From NCBI RefSeq assembly GCF_000350225.1, contig NW_005178873.1, forward strand, positions 434,884 to 498,883: a DNA stretch of 64,000 nt, given 5' to 3'. The notes below the pieces were generated by a model that saw nothing but the letters and a program-made list of their open reading frames with translations, was not told the origin of the DNA and ran no database searches. The position numbers and the translations under genes are program-made. This stretch comes from Chondrus crispus. Lineage: Eukaryota; Rhodophyta; Florideophyceae; Gigartinales; Gigartinaceae. Shown piece after piece: positions 41,001-52,284 of the stretch (position 1 is the first letter of the stretch; every line of letters begins with the position of its first letter).

Positions 41001-44000
41001 AACAGACGGCGAAAATAAAACGGGGACGAAGATGTTTCATCCCTCTCACTGGAGTGGGAGTTGAAGGGTTATACAGATGTGTGGAATCTGCCTCTTCTGA
41101 CAATTGTAGTTGCACCTCCTGTTCAGAAGAGTGTAATCGAACGTTGACGCTTGAACACGTTATGTACAGGTTTGAGTGGAGTACAATCTGAATGCCATGC
41201 AACTCTATGAGCAAACAATGCACGAAATGACTGACGGACGGAAACAGTGTACGCTCTGCATCCACAGGCCTCGTGTGCGGAACCCCTTCATTATCAAGTC
41301 ACAAATCAACGCAGCGATTCGACATGAATGAACGCAATGTTCTATAATGAATGGAGTTCTCGAAAATGTACCCACATATGAAAATACTGCCTTTGGCAAT
41401 CAAGCACAGGCGCAAGGCCCGACCATGCATCTCTTGGATCCCAATTGCGCGCGAAGTTGCCACAAATTCTGATCTTCCCTGAGTAAGTCTTCTGTTCACA
41501 ATACATGAGACTGAACCACGTGAAGCACTTACTACACTTGAAGCAGCCTCTCAATCCTGGCCTCCTACAGACGCGAGCCCACAACGGGCTTTCCATAGTA
41601 CCTGTACAGATTTACACTAATTTACATAGCAGTAAAGTTGGCGGTAAGCGTATGCACGTCGCCTAGCAGTACGGCGTACTTTCAAAGGCGCTACGCAATT
41701 TTCCTCAAGAGAACACTAAGAGCTTAAACAAGTCATGATAAAGATTTGGAAAGGATAAGAGAAGGAGCGTGGTCTCGGCCCATGGACACATACGAGGGAC
41801 AAAGAAAGAAATGAGCGTCAGGGGAATTTCAGCGAAAGGTTATAGTAACTACGGTGGTCCGGACTTTACTTGAATCAAGATATATATGATGCTAGCATCA
41901 TAATATCAATCTACATAAGTTCATTTAGCTAAATGTGCCGCAAGCCAAAGAAAAAATCATTGTGCAAGACGACAACGTGATACGTACATATCCTGAATCT
42001 CAAAAAACAGAAATAAAGGACTGCATCAACATATTGATATTAAGTCACTTATCGGACGCATCATTCGTCATAATAGCACTATTTCAGGGGCCGGCCCATT
42101 GATACATGACATCTTATAGTCTTAGGTAGCAACTAATCGGACCATGGAGCACGATGGCGCAACTTATAGGAACGAGCATCGATACATTACAAATCAAGCG
42201 TCTCCTCGACTTCGGACTCGAGATGGGCGTGGAGCCTTCGACCAATAATCCGTCGATGCAAGTGGAACAGCCGGAGATAGAACAGAGTGCCAGTGTGGAA
42301 TCTAGTATCTCCGGGTTGACAGGAAACTTCAAGTCGATAGGCGGGGTATTCTCAATGATAATATGCCCGTTCATTGTTAATTTCTGCAGGCAAGGAACAA
42401 TCTATCCCAAATACTGATCATACAACAGAAGAAATATCCGAATGGTCTCGTTTTCTATCTCTTCTACTCCTGGAAGCGCAACTGTTCAGAATGAAACTAT
42501 CAGGCCCCTAATGACACGGGTATCAATGATAATCTGTTGCGTGAATTGCACTGTAGTCTACGAACTGTTTGTAGCCAACTCTTTTAAGTCAAATATCTGG
42601 CACCGTTGCCACTTAAGACATCAGATGTACGGTTTCCTTACGGAATATTTTACCCAACTTTAACCGTTACCATTTTAGGATGCTCTGTAGCACCTACCAG
42701 ATCCGGACCAACTGCCCGCAATGTAGAAAAGTGAAAGCTTTCCTATCTAGGATAAGAGGCCCAGAGAGAGGAACAGAGAGTTGAAAGCATGGAGGGGGTA
42801 GAAAATGCAAGGCAGAGAAAGAATGGCCGCACTGAGTCGCTCCGTGCGTCCTCATGTGCCTTTGTGTATTTGCGGCCGACAACAATCGTCACCGCTTTAC
42901 AACCACCACGGAAGGAGGCTTCTTTGGAATGCCATGGTGTTGGGTCCGAATTGGAGCCACGACCTTTCCGGTTGGTCCAATTGTAACTTTCATGAACGAA
43001 GGTGATCCGAGTTGCGTTGCGTTGATGAATCGGAGGTGGTGCCTCCCACGTCAGTGCGTAGGCGAAGCATATGGATCGGGATCGCTATCCCGGATCGAGA
43101 TCAAAATCCCACACGTACGCGGTGTACTCGTGTTGCAACTGAACAACAGCTGCTGGGCGTTACAGTTCCAACGGCCTCCTGGGTAACAACCTTCCGTTTG
43201 GTAGTGTAATGACGCATTGTCGCTTTACTTGATATGTGTCTAGTCTTATGTAGAATAATGTAAATGTCAGCGAGCAATCAGCAGCTATGCTTGAAAAATC
43301 CTTACCCGCAACAAACCCAAACGTCTTGATACACCGCACTACCGCTTTCCGTCTCCCTCATTGTGCCACGTCCCACGACCACCGTATGCAGTGCTAGCAC
43401 GGCCTGTGTGAGACCCTTGATCTTCGTACTGCGTTTGGCCTGTGCTTTTTCTCACTCCCACCACTGTTCCCCATACACAAATTGTTTCGACAGCAACAGC
43501 CGTTGAGACAAACATTGTCCCGATTTGACCCGGAGCCGAACCAGCGGCGCCATCAACTGTATTGGGACTATAGTATTTCTTTTAGCTCATATCCTGGTGT
43601 ATGGTTCTGGGCGGTGATCGAATGTCTCCTTCGAACATCTCTTTGACGAAGTATTTGAGATGGGGTGATCGCTGTGGCAAGTACGCGGCCTGCGAGTTGT
43701 CGAGAAGGTTTGTGATAGATAAAACGATGACTTTACGGTGAGGGCCGGCATGGTATTTTACAACAAACCTGAGAACTGGATGTCTGAAAAATATTCTGTA
43801 CAATACAAATGTGTTACCGCGCCGCATATGTGGGGTGAGGCAGTAGACAATAGGTAGATTGACCCACATTGTGACTCAGTTGGCCTTGAAATGTTGCAAA
43901 TGAATGAAGCTGATGAAATATAGATGCCATTTGTGCATCTACGCACGACAGAATTCTGTAACTGAAAAGGGGAAATAGGTCAAACAGCAATGCAGAAATA

Positions 44001-44578
44001 TTATTTCTGACAAATCATTGCAGAAAACTTTTAAGTCGTGTACACTATAGCTCGTGAGAACCAGTTGTGAGTATTAAGTCTGACCCTCTGAGAAGTAGTC
44101 CTCCCCCTTAGCCAAAGTCCCAGCAAGATGACAAGGGGAGGTCAGCGCGATCATACTGTGATGCCCACCGAGCGTTGAGCACCGCAATGGAATTCTGTTT
44201 TTCTAGCTATTGGTAGACAAATAATAATGCAGAAAGAATTCACGTTCACGTCTACGAATTCAATAATGCAAGTTGCATACACTGCGTTGAGGGAGAAGAA
44301 AGAAGTGGAGCTTGTTGTAGTGCAATGCGCCTGTCAGGCAGAGACCGAGGTCCGATGGTCCAGCACAAAAACACAAACGACAAAAACAACAACTGCCGAC
44401 GGCACAGCGCTACAGAATGAACAACTCTCCCTTCCCCCTTGAAACGGGCTTGCAGCTCGTAGTATCTCCGATCCTAATAGGGGGGCAAAAAGAAAGGACC
44501 GTCTCGGGATCGGTGTGGTAGTGACATGCGAAGGCGGGTGCTCAATGAGTGTGGGCGGGGTCGTCAACGCATACGTTA
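38004..44578. other. 6.6-kb gene-poor region
   Basis: No convincing gene on either strand: frames are short, switch strand and show no domain. An exact 16-bp palindrome (atgatgctagcatcat, 41886-41901) and scattered AT-rich stretches are present. Between 42780 and 43200 the sequence becomes more GC-rich with three overlapping plus-strand frames, which may be the ghost of an old coding segment, but no family can be named. Around 43900-44030 cagaaatattatttctgacaaatcattgcag contains short inverted repeats. Confidence 0.5.
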
Positions 44579-44628
44579 CAACCCAGTGGAACTGGGTGCC
44601 CTATAGGGCACCCGGTTTCACTGGGTTG
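44579..44628. repeat. 50-nt hairpin-forming inverted repeat
   Basis: Two nested stems: caacccagtg pairs with cactgggttg, and inside them ctgggtgccc pairs with gggcacccgg, with one wobble pair and a tata centre. A symmetrical 3-nt gap (gaa/ttt, also complementary) separates the stems, so almost the whole 50 nt is self-complementary. Confidence 0.85.
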
Positions 44629-44727
44629 TATGGCCAATGCTCGATGAGCGTCTTCAACACCTTATACGCGACAAGGTCTTCGTCGTGGGCATCACAACAC
44701 AGCCCGACGGGAGGAGGTCATAGTAGC

Positions 44728-44952
44728 AGTGCTACACCAACGTGTCGCCCGATGGCTCGAAAACCCTTCCCCGGTTCGGTCGCAACCAATACCGATGGTA
44801 CTGACACTGACTTATACACACGATAAGTCCTTGGAGGGAGACGTCGTCGCAACAATCTCCGTCGGAATTAGAACAAAGTAGCGGCGCTACACCAACGTGT
44901 CGCCCGATGGCAAGGACACCAACACCGGTTCGGTCGCAACCAATATCGATGG
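44728..44952. repeat. Direct repeat of about 75 bp, 150 bp apart
   Basis: The segment starting gctacaccaacgtgtcgccc near 44731 recurs near 44886. Both copies continue with gatggc and, after a short gap, with ccggttcggtcgcaaccaat and then atggcac or atggtac. They may be LTR or leader fragments of an older element. Confidence 0.7.
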
Positions 44953-45126
44953 CACGAACAAGATATAACGGAAAATAGAGATAGGCAAGTAGGCTCCGTG
45001 ACGCGCTTTGCGCGCCCCATGTTTACACCGCATCGCGTTTGTAAGCCCCATCTCTGTAAGCCTCACCTCCTTAAGCCGCACACCTCCCCCCCGCCCTTCT
45101 CCCCCCGCCCCCCTCTACATGTGTGG

Positions 45127-46203
45127 CTAGCCATCTGCCCTCCTGCTCATGGAGAACCCCGCCTGCATGGCGTACCGCTTATCGCGACTCTCCTCCTCCT
45201 CCCTCAGTGCCCCCATCTCCCTTAGCGCTGCGTACCAGACTTCATCACACCCCTTCTCCTTCCACGCCTCTCTAACGGCCACCTCGCCGCCGGCTGGCTG
45301 CATCCTCTTCCCCGCCCCCTCGCCCCTTGCGCACCGGTTCCTCAGCGCGAGGCACCCAGCCCTCCTCGTCGTCACATGCGTCCGCATCGCCTGCACCACC
45401 GGTGGTGCGGCCATGCCGACGCATGCGCGAGGTGGTACCACCTCGACTGCCCCGTCCCGAACGCACCCGTCCCCCACGTCCTCGCACCGCCGGCACACTC
45501 CTCCCACCTGCCCGCAGAACATCTCTGCCGCGCTCGCGTCTGCCCCACCACCGCCGCCCACCACGCGCATCACCGGCCCCATCTTGCCGATCACCGCGCT
45601 CTTTGCCGCGTCCCGCCCGCTCAGGTTGCGCAGCAGCCCCACCCAGCTCGCCAACACGCGCGCGTCGCCCGCCTGCCGCTCTAGTAGTGCCCCGGCCGCT
45701 GCGTGGAACTGCTTGCGTGGAGCTGCATGCACACCTCGTCCGAGATCGCGCGCGCACGCCCGCCCCACCGGCACGCACGCGCCCACCACAGCGTCATCGC
45801 CCGCCTCTGCAGCCACCCGGCACACCGCGTCCGCCGCTGTCTCCGCGCCCGAAAGCTTTCGCAGCCCACTTGCCGTCGCGCCTCCCTCGCCCCCCAGCAC
45901 GGACGCCCGGTTGAACGTCTCCCCTGCCTGCACGGTCACGTCGCCCGCGGCGAACGACTCGCGCAGCACCACATCCGCCGCATGGAACTGCGCCTACCCG
46001 CTAGCCTCGTCAGTGGCCACTGCCCGAAGCAGCGTCTCCAGGAAGCCGCCTGCCCCCACCCGCTACTTCACCGCCTCGCTGCGCCGCTGCAGCAGGCGCA
46101 GCGCGCGCAGCACGGGCGCAGCGCGCCCTTCGCCCCACCCGGCCTCCATCACACGCCAGAGGCACGCCACTGCGTCGACGTCGGCGCCCACGAACCGCCC
46201 ACG
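45127..46203 (-). pseudogene. ARMC6-like armadillo-repeat gene fragment, 5'-truncated, with stops
   Basis: The lower part (45127-45972) is open for 281 codons and contains armadillo-type helices: VLASWVGLLRNLSGRDAAKSAVIGKMG, and a C-terminal repeat TRRAGCLALRNRCARGEGAGKRMQPAGGEVAVREAW followed by YAALREMGA, which matches the end of ARMC6 proteins (GCLALRNL ... Gae ... alRdLG). Upstream the same frame reads DVDAVACLWRVMEAGWGEG and ETLLRAVATDEASG but crosses TAG codons near 46070 and 46005. At about 46203 the GC-rich sequence stops abruptly against AT-rich DNA, so the N-terminal half is missing. The fragment is far more GC-rich than its surroundings. A long antisense open frame on the plus strand is a shadow of the GC bias. 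Confidence 0.65.
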
Positions 46204-46948
46204 GTTCGTTTCGTTTTACTCAAATTGACCGTTCTTATTAGCGCGCTGCGAACAACTAAAAATTGAGGCGAAAACCTATGCATTCGTTGCCGAAATTTGT
46301 ACGAAATTTTCCGAAAAGTGGCGAATTTGCGAAAGTGCACAGACAGACACAAACAACCACACAAACATGAGTATTAGTAGATGTGGAAAAAGAGATAGAT
46401 ATAGAATTTGTAAAAGGATAAGGAAAAAGGGGACCGCGATTTCAGAACGAAACCGTTGGCTGCGTAGAAGGGAAGCGCTTCGATTATGGAAGCGGTCTTC
46501 GACGAAGGCGAAATACAACTTCCGGCAACTCGGTTACCTTTACTGACTTGGTGGTCAATGGGCTGGCGTATATATCGCCCCGCCGGAGCTATTACAGTAG
46601 CTCGAGGCGCTAGATCCTAAACCTAATATAATATCAGCTAAACTACTGGTATCTAATTTTCTAAATAAAGTAAAATAATTAAAAATTAAAACTGTGCAAA
46701 TATCACACGTGTGTCCCCCAACCCGGACAATTTGTCATATCCAATTATTTCCCTTTATTTCACGCCCCTGTAAGGCCCATTATTGCGCTACAGCTGTTGC
46801 TTGCTAGGAGGAGAAGTATCAGTTCAAGCGCGTTTAGTTCCAATTTCAATGGTCTGACGGGCGGAGACTCTCCGCCAAGCGGAGCGCTCCGTCAAGCGCG
46901 TCGGACGCGCTGCTACATTTCAGATTCCGTAAACAAGATTTCATAAGA
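46204..46948. other. AT-rich spacer before the Harbinger element, no gene seen
   Basis: This runs from the abrupt GC drop after the ARMC6 fragment to the first transposase residues. It includes a short palindromic ggcggagactctccgcc/agcggagcgctccgt stretch near 46858-46892 that might belong to the left end of the Harbinger element. Ends and target duplication were not found. Confidence 0.4.
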
Positions 46949-48398
46949 ATGATAAGCGCCGTTGCTTGGCCACGACAAAAGAGAACGACCAAGCGAAACA
47001 GATTCAGCGAATCTCCAATAGCAACCAGTGTCATACTGAGACGTCTTGTATCACTACCCGGTTGGAAGGACATCGAAATTCTGTTCCGGAAGCACGCGTC
47101 GCAGATTTCGGAGATATTTCGGGCGGCACTGGAGCATATGTTGGAAGCTAGACTCGACCTCATAAAAGGACCGATAAACCCACAAATAATGCATCTAAGT
47201 GCAGAACAGTATGCCAAGGCAGCACATGACAACGGAAATGCCCTCGCCCATGTGTCGGTTTCATAGACCGCACAGTGATTGGCTTTGCGAGACCGAAGGA
47301 GTATGCCACGCAAGTCATTGCGTACAATGGGCACAGAAGAAAGCATGCTCTCAAGTTTCAGGCTGTGAGCAGTCTTGATGGACTCATAATGCATTTCCAT
47401 GGTCCCATAGAAAGTCACCGCCACAATTGGACGCTGTACACGAGAAGCAGGCTGGGAACGCATCTACCTGAGGTACTGTGTGGCATAATTGCCGACGACC
47501 ACTGTACACATTAGATTTGCAATTAGATCTAGATCTCGCTGTAAGGTACGGACCTTACAGCGTGCACGCGCGCATATCTTACAGCGTGCGCGCCAGCACA
47601 CGTGCACGACACGTGTGCTGCCAGCCCGATGGCTGACATTATTACAGTGCGGGACGACCCGCACTGGTACAGTAGCACGGTACTTTACTATAATATGATA
47701 ACTTCGACTTGTATAATAAATAGGAAGAAGGGCGCCGGCGGGGGGGGGACCAAGGGAGCTTGGTCACGATCCACGACCGCGGAGCAATCGTCCAGCTTAC
47801 TCTAATTAGGCAACACCTTCGCAGGCCTTTTTAGTTAGGAACCGGCACGGATCGGGTTGCGCGACACACGGGCGAGCCGAGATAGGCCTCCGCCGGTCAG
47901 GCCTAGTACGTCACCCAGCGCTGCTCCGGGGCGTCGAGGCGTCGATCCGCTCGTGCGTGCGCGCGACCTACCCCGACCCGCTCTACCACCCTGCTACCGG
48001 GCTCGTGCCCGGTTACGTGAGCAGGAGGAGTCCGTCTTCCGCCGATCAAGGGTAACCGTCGGACTGTTGGCTACACCCCTCCGCCGCTGGGGGTGTTTAT
48101 GCTACATACTGGATGTTGGGGAAAGCGGTACTATATCTCCGGAGATTCATGATGCAATCGTCGGTGGTTCATGGAAATTCCGTTTCACGGTACCAATCTG
48201 TCTGCACAGCAAGTCGCCTTCAACAAGGCCATGTCTTCTGCTTGCATAACCGTTGAGTGGACATTCAAAGAAGTCAAGCTCTACTTTACGGCAGTGGAAT
48301 ATAAGCGGAAGATGAAGGTTTTCGATTCTTCAGTATGTTCACTTTACTCCACGGCATTACATGTCAGCAACATGCGCAATTGTATCTATCGAAACTAG
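46949..48398 (+). pseudogene. PIF/Harbinger transposase, frameshifted and interrupted
   Basis: The first part (ILRRLVSLPGWKDIEILFRKHASQISEIF) is the helical DNA-binding region typical of these transposases. A frame change near 47262 precedes the first catalytic Asp (GFIDRT-type motif), which is followed by IGFARPKEYATQVIAYNGHRRKHALKFQ and DGLIMHFHGPIESHRHNWTLY, the DDE_4 core. At about 47540 the gene is cut by a solo LTR. After it, at about 48120, the C-terminal part resumes (YLRRFMM, then LSAQQVAFNKAMSSACITVEWTFKEVK), which includes the catalytic Glu in VEWTFKEVK. The second catalytic Asp falls at the insertion point and is not found. Confidence 0.8.
47540..48105 (+). mobile_element. Solo LTR inside the Harbinger transposase
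   Basis: A 566-bp block from TGTAAGG to ...GCTACA. It resembles the LTR at 52285-52829 along its length: a gtaagg/ccttac stem at the start, a long cgtgtac region, a cgccggcgg block, ccggggcgtcgaggcgtcga, the stretch gctctaccacc, a ggggtgtttatg ending and the final TACA. No PBS or coding region follows, so it is a recombination remnant. No clear 5-bp target duplication is seen (ctcgc against tactg). Confidence 0.78.
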
Positions 48399-48699
48399 GT
48401 AGATACGTACTTCAATTGCCCACCGCACACTCTACAAGACTACCTATATCATAAGGATTTGGGAGGACAAAGTCCGCGTGCCGCAGGCCGCGAAGCGAGC
48501 GGAATTCGTCCACAGCCCGGTAGGGAGCCCCTCGCGAGCGGAAGCTTGGCAGATATAGAAGGTAGAAAACAATTCTGCTTTAGGAAAAAACTTTGGAGAG
48601 CGTTCTCAGAAGCTATATATTTTCTTTCTGCCAAGAGCCTTTATCAGGAGTTTGTACTTAACTAACTGTAGCTCCTCCGCTTTCGCGCTCCTCGATTCA

Positions 48700-49379
48700 C
48701 TACTCTCGCTTGCGTTCAGCTAGGTCCGCTTCGCTGCGCTCACGATCGAATACCAACTTACCGCGGTCTAATTCAATGCATACAAAGTCCGCGTTGCGAA
48801 GATTTGTTCCGAAGCGCTCCATATCCCCACCAGATTCCATTCGCTTCAAACGCTTGGTCTTGTTCGCGCTTGAAGTGAATTCCTCGATGGATCTCTCGCT
48901 CGTATCGTCTGCAGTCCTTCGCTTCAGAGGCATATCCACCAGGGCCTGTCCAATAATCTCGTTCTCGCGATCCATCTCCTGCTCCGCGGTCATATTCTCA
49001 GCCTTCGTTACATCGAGGTCATCGCGCGCTTCTCGCATTGCCATCAGTAGCTCCTCTATCTTCCCAATCTCTCTGCTAGCACAGGAAAGACTTTGATTCG
49101 CATTTTCGCTCTTTCAAACGGCTTCTGAAGTCGCTTTTCGCAGTCGCAAAGGCTCTTCCAAGTCACTGTCTGGACAACTTAGAGATTAGCGTTGAAGTCG
49201 CCGGCAGCTTCGTCGTATCGCTTACGGTTTTCGTCAAACGCTACAACATGAGCGTTTGATGCAGAGACCTCCCGTAGAAGCACAAGATCCTCTTCGGAGG
49301 TAAAACGCGAATGGCGCCCAGTCTTCGTCGCGCCAGAGTCGGAAGGGGAAGGGGCGTTGACAGATATGACATCGGCCAT
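48700..49379 (-). pseudogene. Harbinger Myb/SANT-like accessory protein gene, frameshifted
   Basis: The N-terminal part (MADVISVNAPSPSDSG, then GRHSRFTSEEDLVLLREVSASNAHV) is a Myb/SANT-like domain, FTSEEDLVLLREV being its first helix. The frame ends at 49179 after GDFNANL. Other frames continue the protein (WKSLCDCEKRLQKPFERAK, then IGKIEELLMAMREARDDLD and the open part to 48700). The C-terminal part is a charged helix (ELDRGKLVFDRERSEADLAERKRE). In active PIF/Harbinger elements this protein binds the termini and helps bring the transposase to DNA. Confidence 0.7.
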
Positions 49380-50449
49380 AGTGGAGATGGGAATCAGATG
49401 ATGTGAGGGTGGATGGGGTGACAGAGCAGGAGTTCGAGGGGTAATGGCATACTAGTACTATTTCGCGCGCTCACGTAGGACAACTGTCCCTGAATATCTC
49501 ACATCTGTTTCTGACAGGTTTTCTCTAACTGTTCACGTTTCGGCAATATTTCACACAGCTTCATTGCAGAATTCTGTATCTTTTTATTCCGGTCATACGT
49601 ATTGCAGAATTCTGAAAAATCATTTCAGAATTCTGCTTGCGTAAACCCACTATTGAAGGTATTTTATTTGTTGTTACAAACATAAACGAACATTCGAGCT
49701 TAAAAACTACTCTTAGTTCTAATGTTTCTTCGAGCGAAGAAAGTTGGCTGTCGTCAAGAATGCTCATGGTGACAGTGGGAAAGGCCACGAACGCAGCCGA
49801 ATGGATTCATCGGTCTAGGCCAGCTTATTGGTAGTATTGAATGTCCGCTACAGGCTGTGCTGTTGGCGTAGCTGTTGCGGTGTTTTTCGAGCTGCTGTAC
49901 ATGGTCCTAACATGTTTTCGCCAAGTGCACTTGCCCTTGTCCGCTCCATCTTGCAGAACACCGGAACAGCAGTACAGAGTTCCTTGAAAGACTAAGAATG
50001 TACTTCAGGCAGTGTGGCCGATCTCGGTAATTCGAATCGGTCCGGTCTCCGGTAAGCGCGTCGCACAAGCGTCAAGCTTCCCAGAATGGTAAACCCCGAT
50101 GATCGGTATGCGCGCCACACAAGCGTCGCGTTTTTCAGATCGATCGGAAAGAAGAAGTTGAGAACTGTGTTTTTAAAAAATGCTCTGCCCTTTTCTCTTA
50201 CTAGCAATGAAGTATGGCAGTACTTATATGGGATGTATATCGGTAGGAAAATGGGGCATATGCAGGATAACAGGGACTAATAAAGACTAACTTAGTCTTT
50301 ATTAGTCCCTTAACCTTAAAGGTTGACGGTGCTTGACTCAGAAGGATGCAGCAGGAATCACCAATCTGTATATCATATTGATAGCAGAACCTTATCATCA
50401 CATGGTGGGAAGATACACCCGTGCACGAGTATGGCTACACACCTCCTCT
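49380..50449. other. Spacer between Harbinger and chromodomain element, no gene seen
   Basis: This contains repeated attgcagaattctg/catttcagaattctg motifs (49560-49640), a short direct repeat (gcgcgtcgcacaagcgtc near 50055 and gcgcgccacacaagcgtc near 50109) and the perfect hairpin at 50273-50309. No coding region is recognised. Part of it may be the 3' LTR of the chromodomain element. Confidence 0.45.
50273..50309. repeat. Perfect 18-bp hairpin with 1-nt loop
   Basis: gggactaataaagactaa (50273-50290), a single c, then the exact reverse complement ttagtctttattagtccc to 50309. It lies about 140 bp beyond the end of the chromodomain pol fragment. Confidence 0.95.
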
Positions 50450-52255
50450 TCAAAGGTCAAGCTCTTGCTTGGCTAAATCCACTAGGTGGTGAGGAGTTGA
50501 CTTGCGGTTCAAGAGGTTTCGTAGCATTTGTGGGACATCTTTGTAAATTTTTTGTAGGGATTCAGGAGTATCAGCAGATGCTGGTAGTCCACGCCAGCGG
50601 ACTACAACCTGAAGTCCATCCGGTCCATTTTCGAGACGCAACAGCCGCTGAACTGGCATACCGGTTTCGGATGCTAGTACATGCGGCATGATAGCTTCCC
50701 TGTTGAGGTGTTCATCCGAGTAAAACCGTAATCGGGATGCATGCGCCTCTTGTAGGGAGCCGTCTCGGAGGTCCTCTATCTGATAAACATAATCAGATAC
50801 GGCTTTTGTAATTCTTCTCGGCCCGCGCCAGCGGAGGGCGAGCTTTTCACCGGCAGTAAATTCCTCGCGAGCGAGTAGAAAGAAATTACCCTCGCTGAAA
50901 TTAGGAAGTTCGCCACGAGAATTAGTACGACGTTTGCGCTCTCGATTAGCGGTTAGAGTTTTGGATACCGTTTCACGGATGTTGTCAACAAATTTCTTCA
51001 TCTTTCCAAGGTTGAACGATTTTTCTCGCACCGAATCCGGGATGGAAACTGGACGTCCAGTCTCGTTTTTCAAGAACGTAGATACTGCAGTTGCAGGTTC
51101 AACCCCCATGAATATGGTTATTGGTGCCTTATTCCCGCGCTGCGGTGATGGCGAATTATTGAGAGAACTTTGAAAAAGAGGAACAAGGTCCGGCCATTCG
51201 GAAAAGTTCAACCGAAGTTCGGATACCGTAGCACGGAATACGCGCAAGACTTCGCGTCCGAAACGTTCGACTGAACCACTGCTCCAAGGAGTATGGGGTA
51301 AAGTAAAATGATGAGGAACTCGCAACGCGCGGCTTAAGCGGCGAATTATCTCATTCTTAAAATGCGTCCTTGGTCCGACATAAGCATCTTCGGAGTATTA
51401 AAAGAAGAGTACCACTGAAGGAGGGCATCAGCAGTGTTCGAGGCATTCGCATTGGCGAAAGGAAATAACCAGCAATAGGAGGAAAAATCATCTCGGAGCA
51501 TGAGGATGTATTTCATTCCGTCATATCCGTGGGCTATTTCGAGGAAATCAAATTGCACCAAATCATTGGGAGATGTCCCGAATACGGAGGGTCCAAAGGG
51601 TCGCGGAACGCGCTTCCTCTTCAGTGTGGATATGCAATGAATGCAACGATTGACGAAGGTATGAACGTTATCTGTGATAGTACTCCAAGTTTCGCCGAAC
51701 GGCGGATTCAGTGGCGTCGATTGCACGATGCCCAGCACTGGAGGTATGCGCAATTATGCAAATGCGTAGTTGCAAATCTGAACAATCGTCAGGAATCCAG
51801 ATAACGCCAGCATCAGTAGTAAAAATATCGTCATTTGTGATGAATTCCCTGGGGCAGGTAGAACGATGCAGTTTGTGTGCTTCTACAATTTCGGTAAGGT
51901 TAGGCCAAACGAATTCATCCGACGAGGCGGAAGTTAAGGAAGGTACATGAATGATTCTGCGAACCGTGTTCGGCACCGCCCATCGTGAAAGAAGGTCAGC
52001 CCATACATTCTCCGAACCCGGTATATGAATGCAGGTGTAATTGTACATGGATAATCGCACCGCCCAGCGGAGGACCTTCTTTTGGGAGCTTAAAGAAATA
52101 TCGTGCAGTACCGAAAGCGGGTCCAATATGAATACCAACTTGTTTTGGTCGGTGTAGATGTCAAATCCCGAGGAGTTGGAAAGAATCCAATGCATTCTCT
52201 CAGATATAGCCATGATAGCGAACGCTTCCTTTTCAAGGTGTGGTATAAACCCAAA
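50450..52255 (-). pseudogene. 3' half of a chromodomain Ty3/gypsy pol (RNase H-integrase-chromodomain), truncated
   Basis: Reading on the minus strand from 52255: RNase H (EAFAIMAISERMHWILSN, then FDIYTDQNKLVFILDP and the ADLLSRW end). The integrase zinc-binding region follows (HKLHRSTCPREFITNDD, then HTSSAGHRAIDATESAVRRNLEYYHR). After a frame change near 51670-51750 come the core (DLVQFDFLEIAHGYDGMKYILMLRD, MLMSDQG) and, after another change near 51330, its Glu region (TPWSSGSVERFGREVL). A GPRRITKAVSDYVYQIEDL segment precedes a chromodomain (VQRLLRLENGPDGLQVVVRWRGL ... TPESLQKIYKDV). The reverse transcriptase, protease and Gag are missing: the frame is cut at about 52260 by the LTR of element 2. 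Confidence 0.82.
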
Positions 52256-52284
52256 CGGAAATTAGATTCGGATCGGATCAGGGA

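Larger units (their letters stand above)
46949..49379. mobile_element. PIF/Harbinger DNA transposon remnant (transposase + Myb-like gene)
   Basis: A DDE_4-type transposase (+) and a Myb/SANT-like gene (-) lie tail to tail, the two-gene set of PIF/Harbinger elements. The transposase is frameshifted and split by a solo LTR; the Myb gene is also frameshifted. The terminal inverted repeats and the 3-bp TWA target duplication could not be located, so these bounds are those of the coding parts. Confidence 0.78.

Noticed and set aside
41886..41901. 16-bp palindrome atgatgctagcatcat as a regulatory site
   Set aside because: Short palindromes of this size occur by chance in AT-rich DNA, and no gene is near.
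45149..46228. 359-codon plus-strand frame in the GC-rich block
   Set aside because: Pro/Ala/Ser/Thr-rich with no domain; it is the complement of the ARMC6-like armadillo sequence, which has recognisable motifs.
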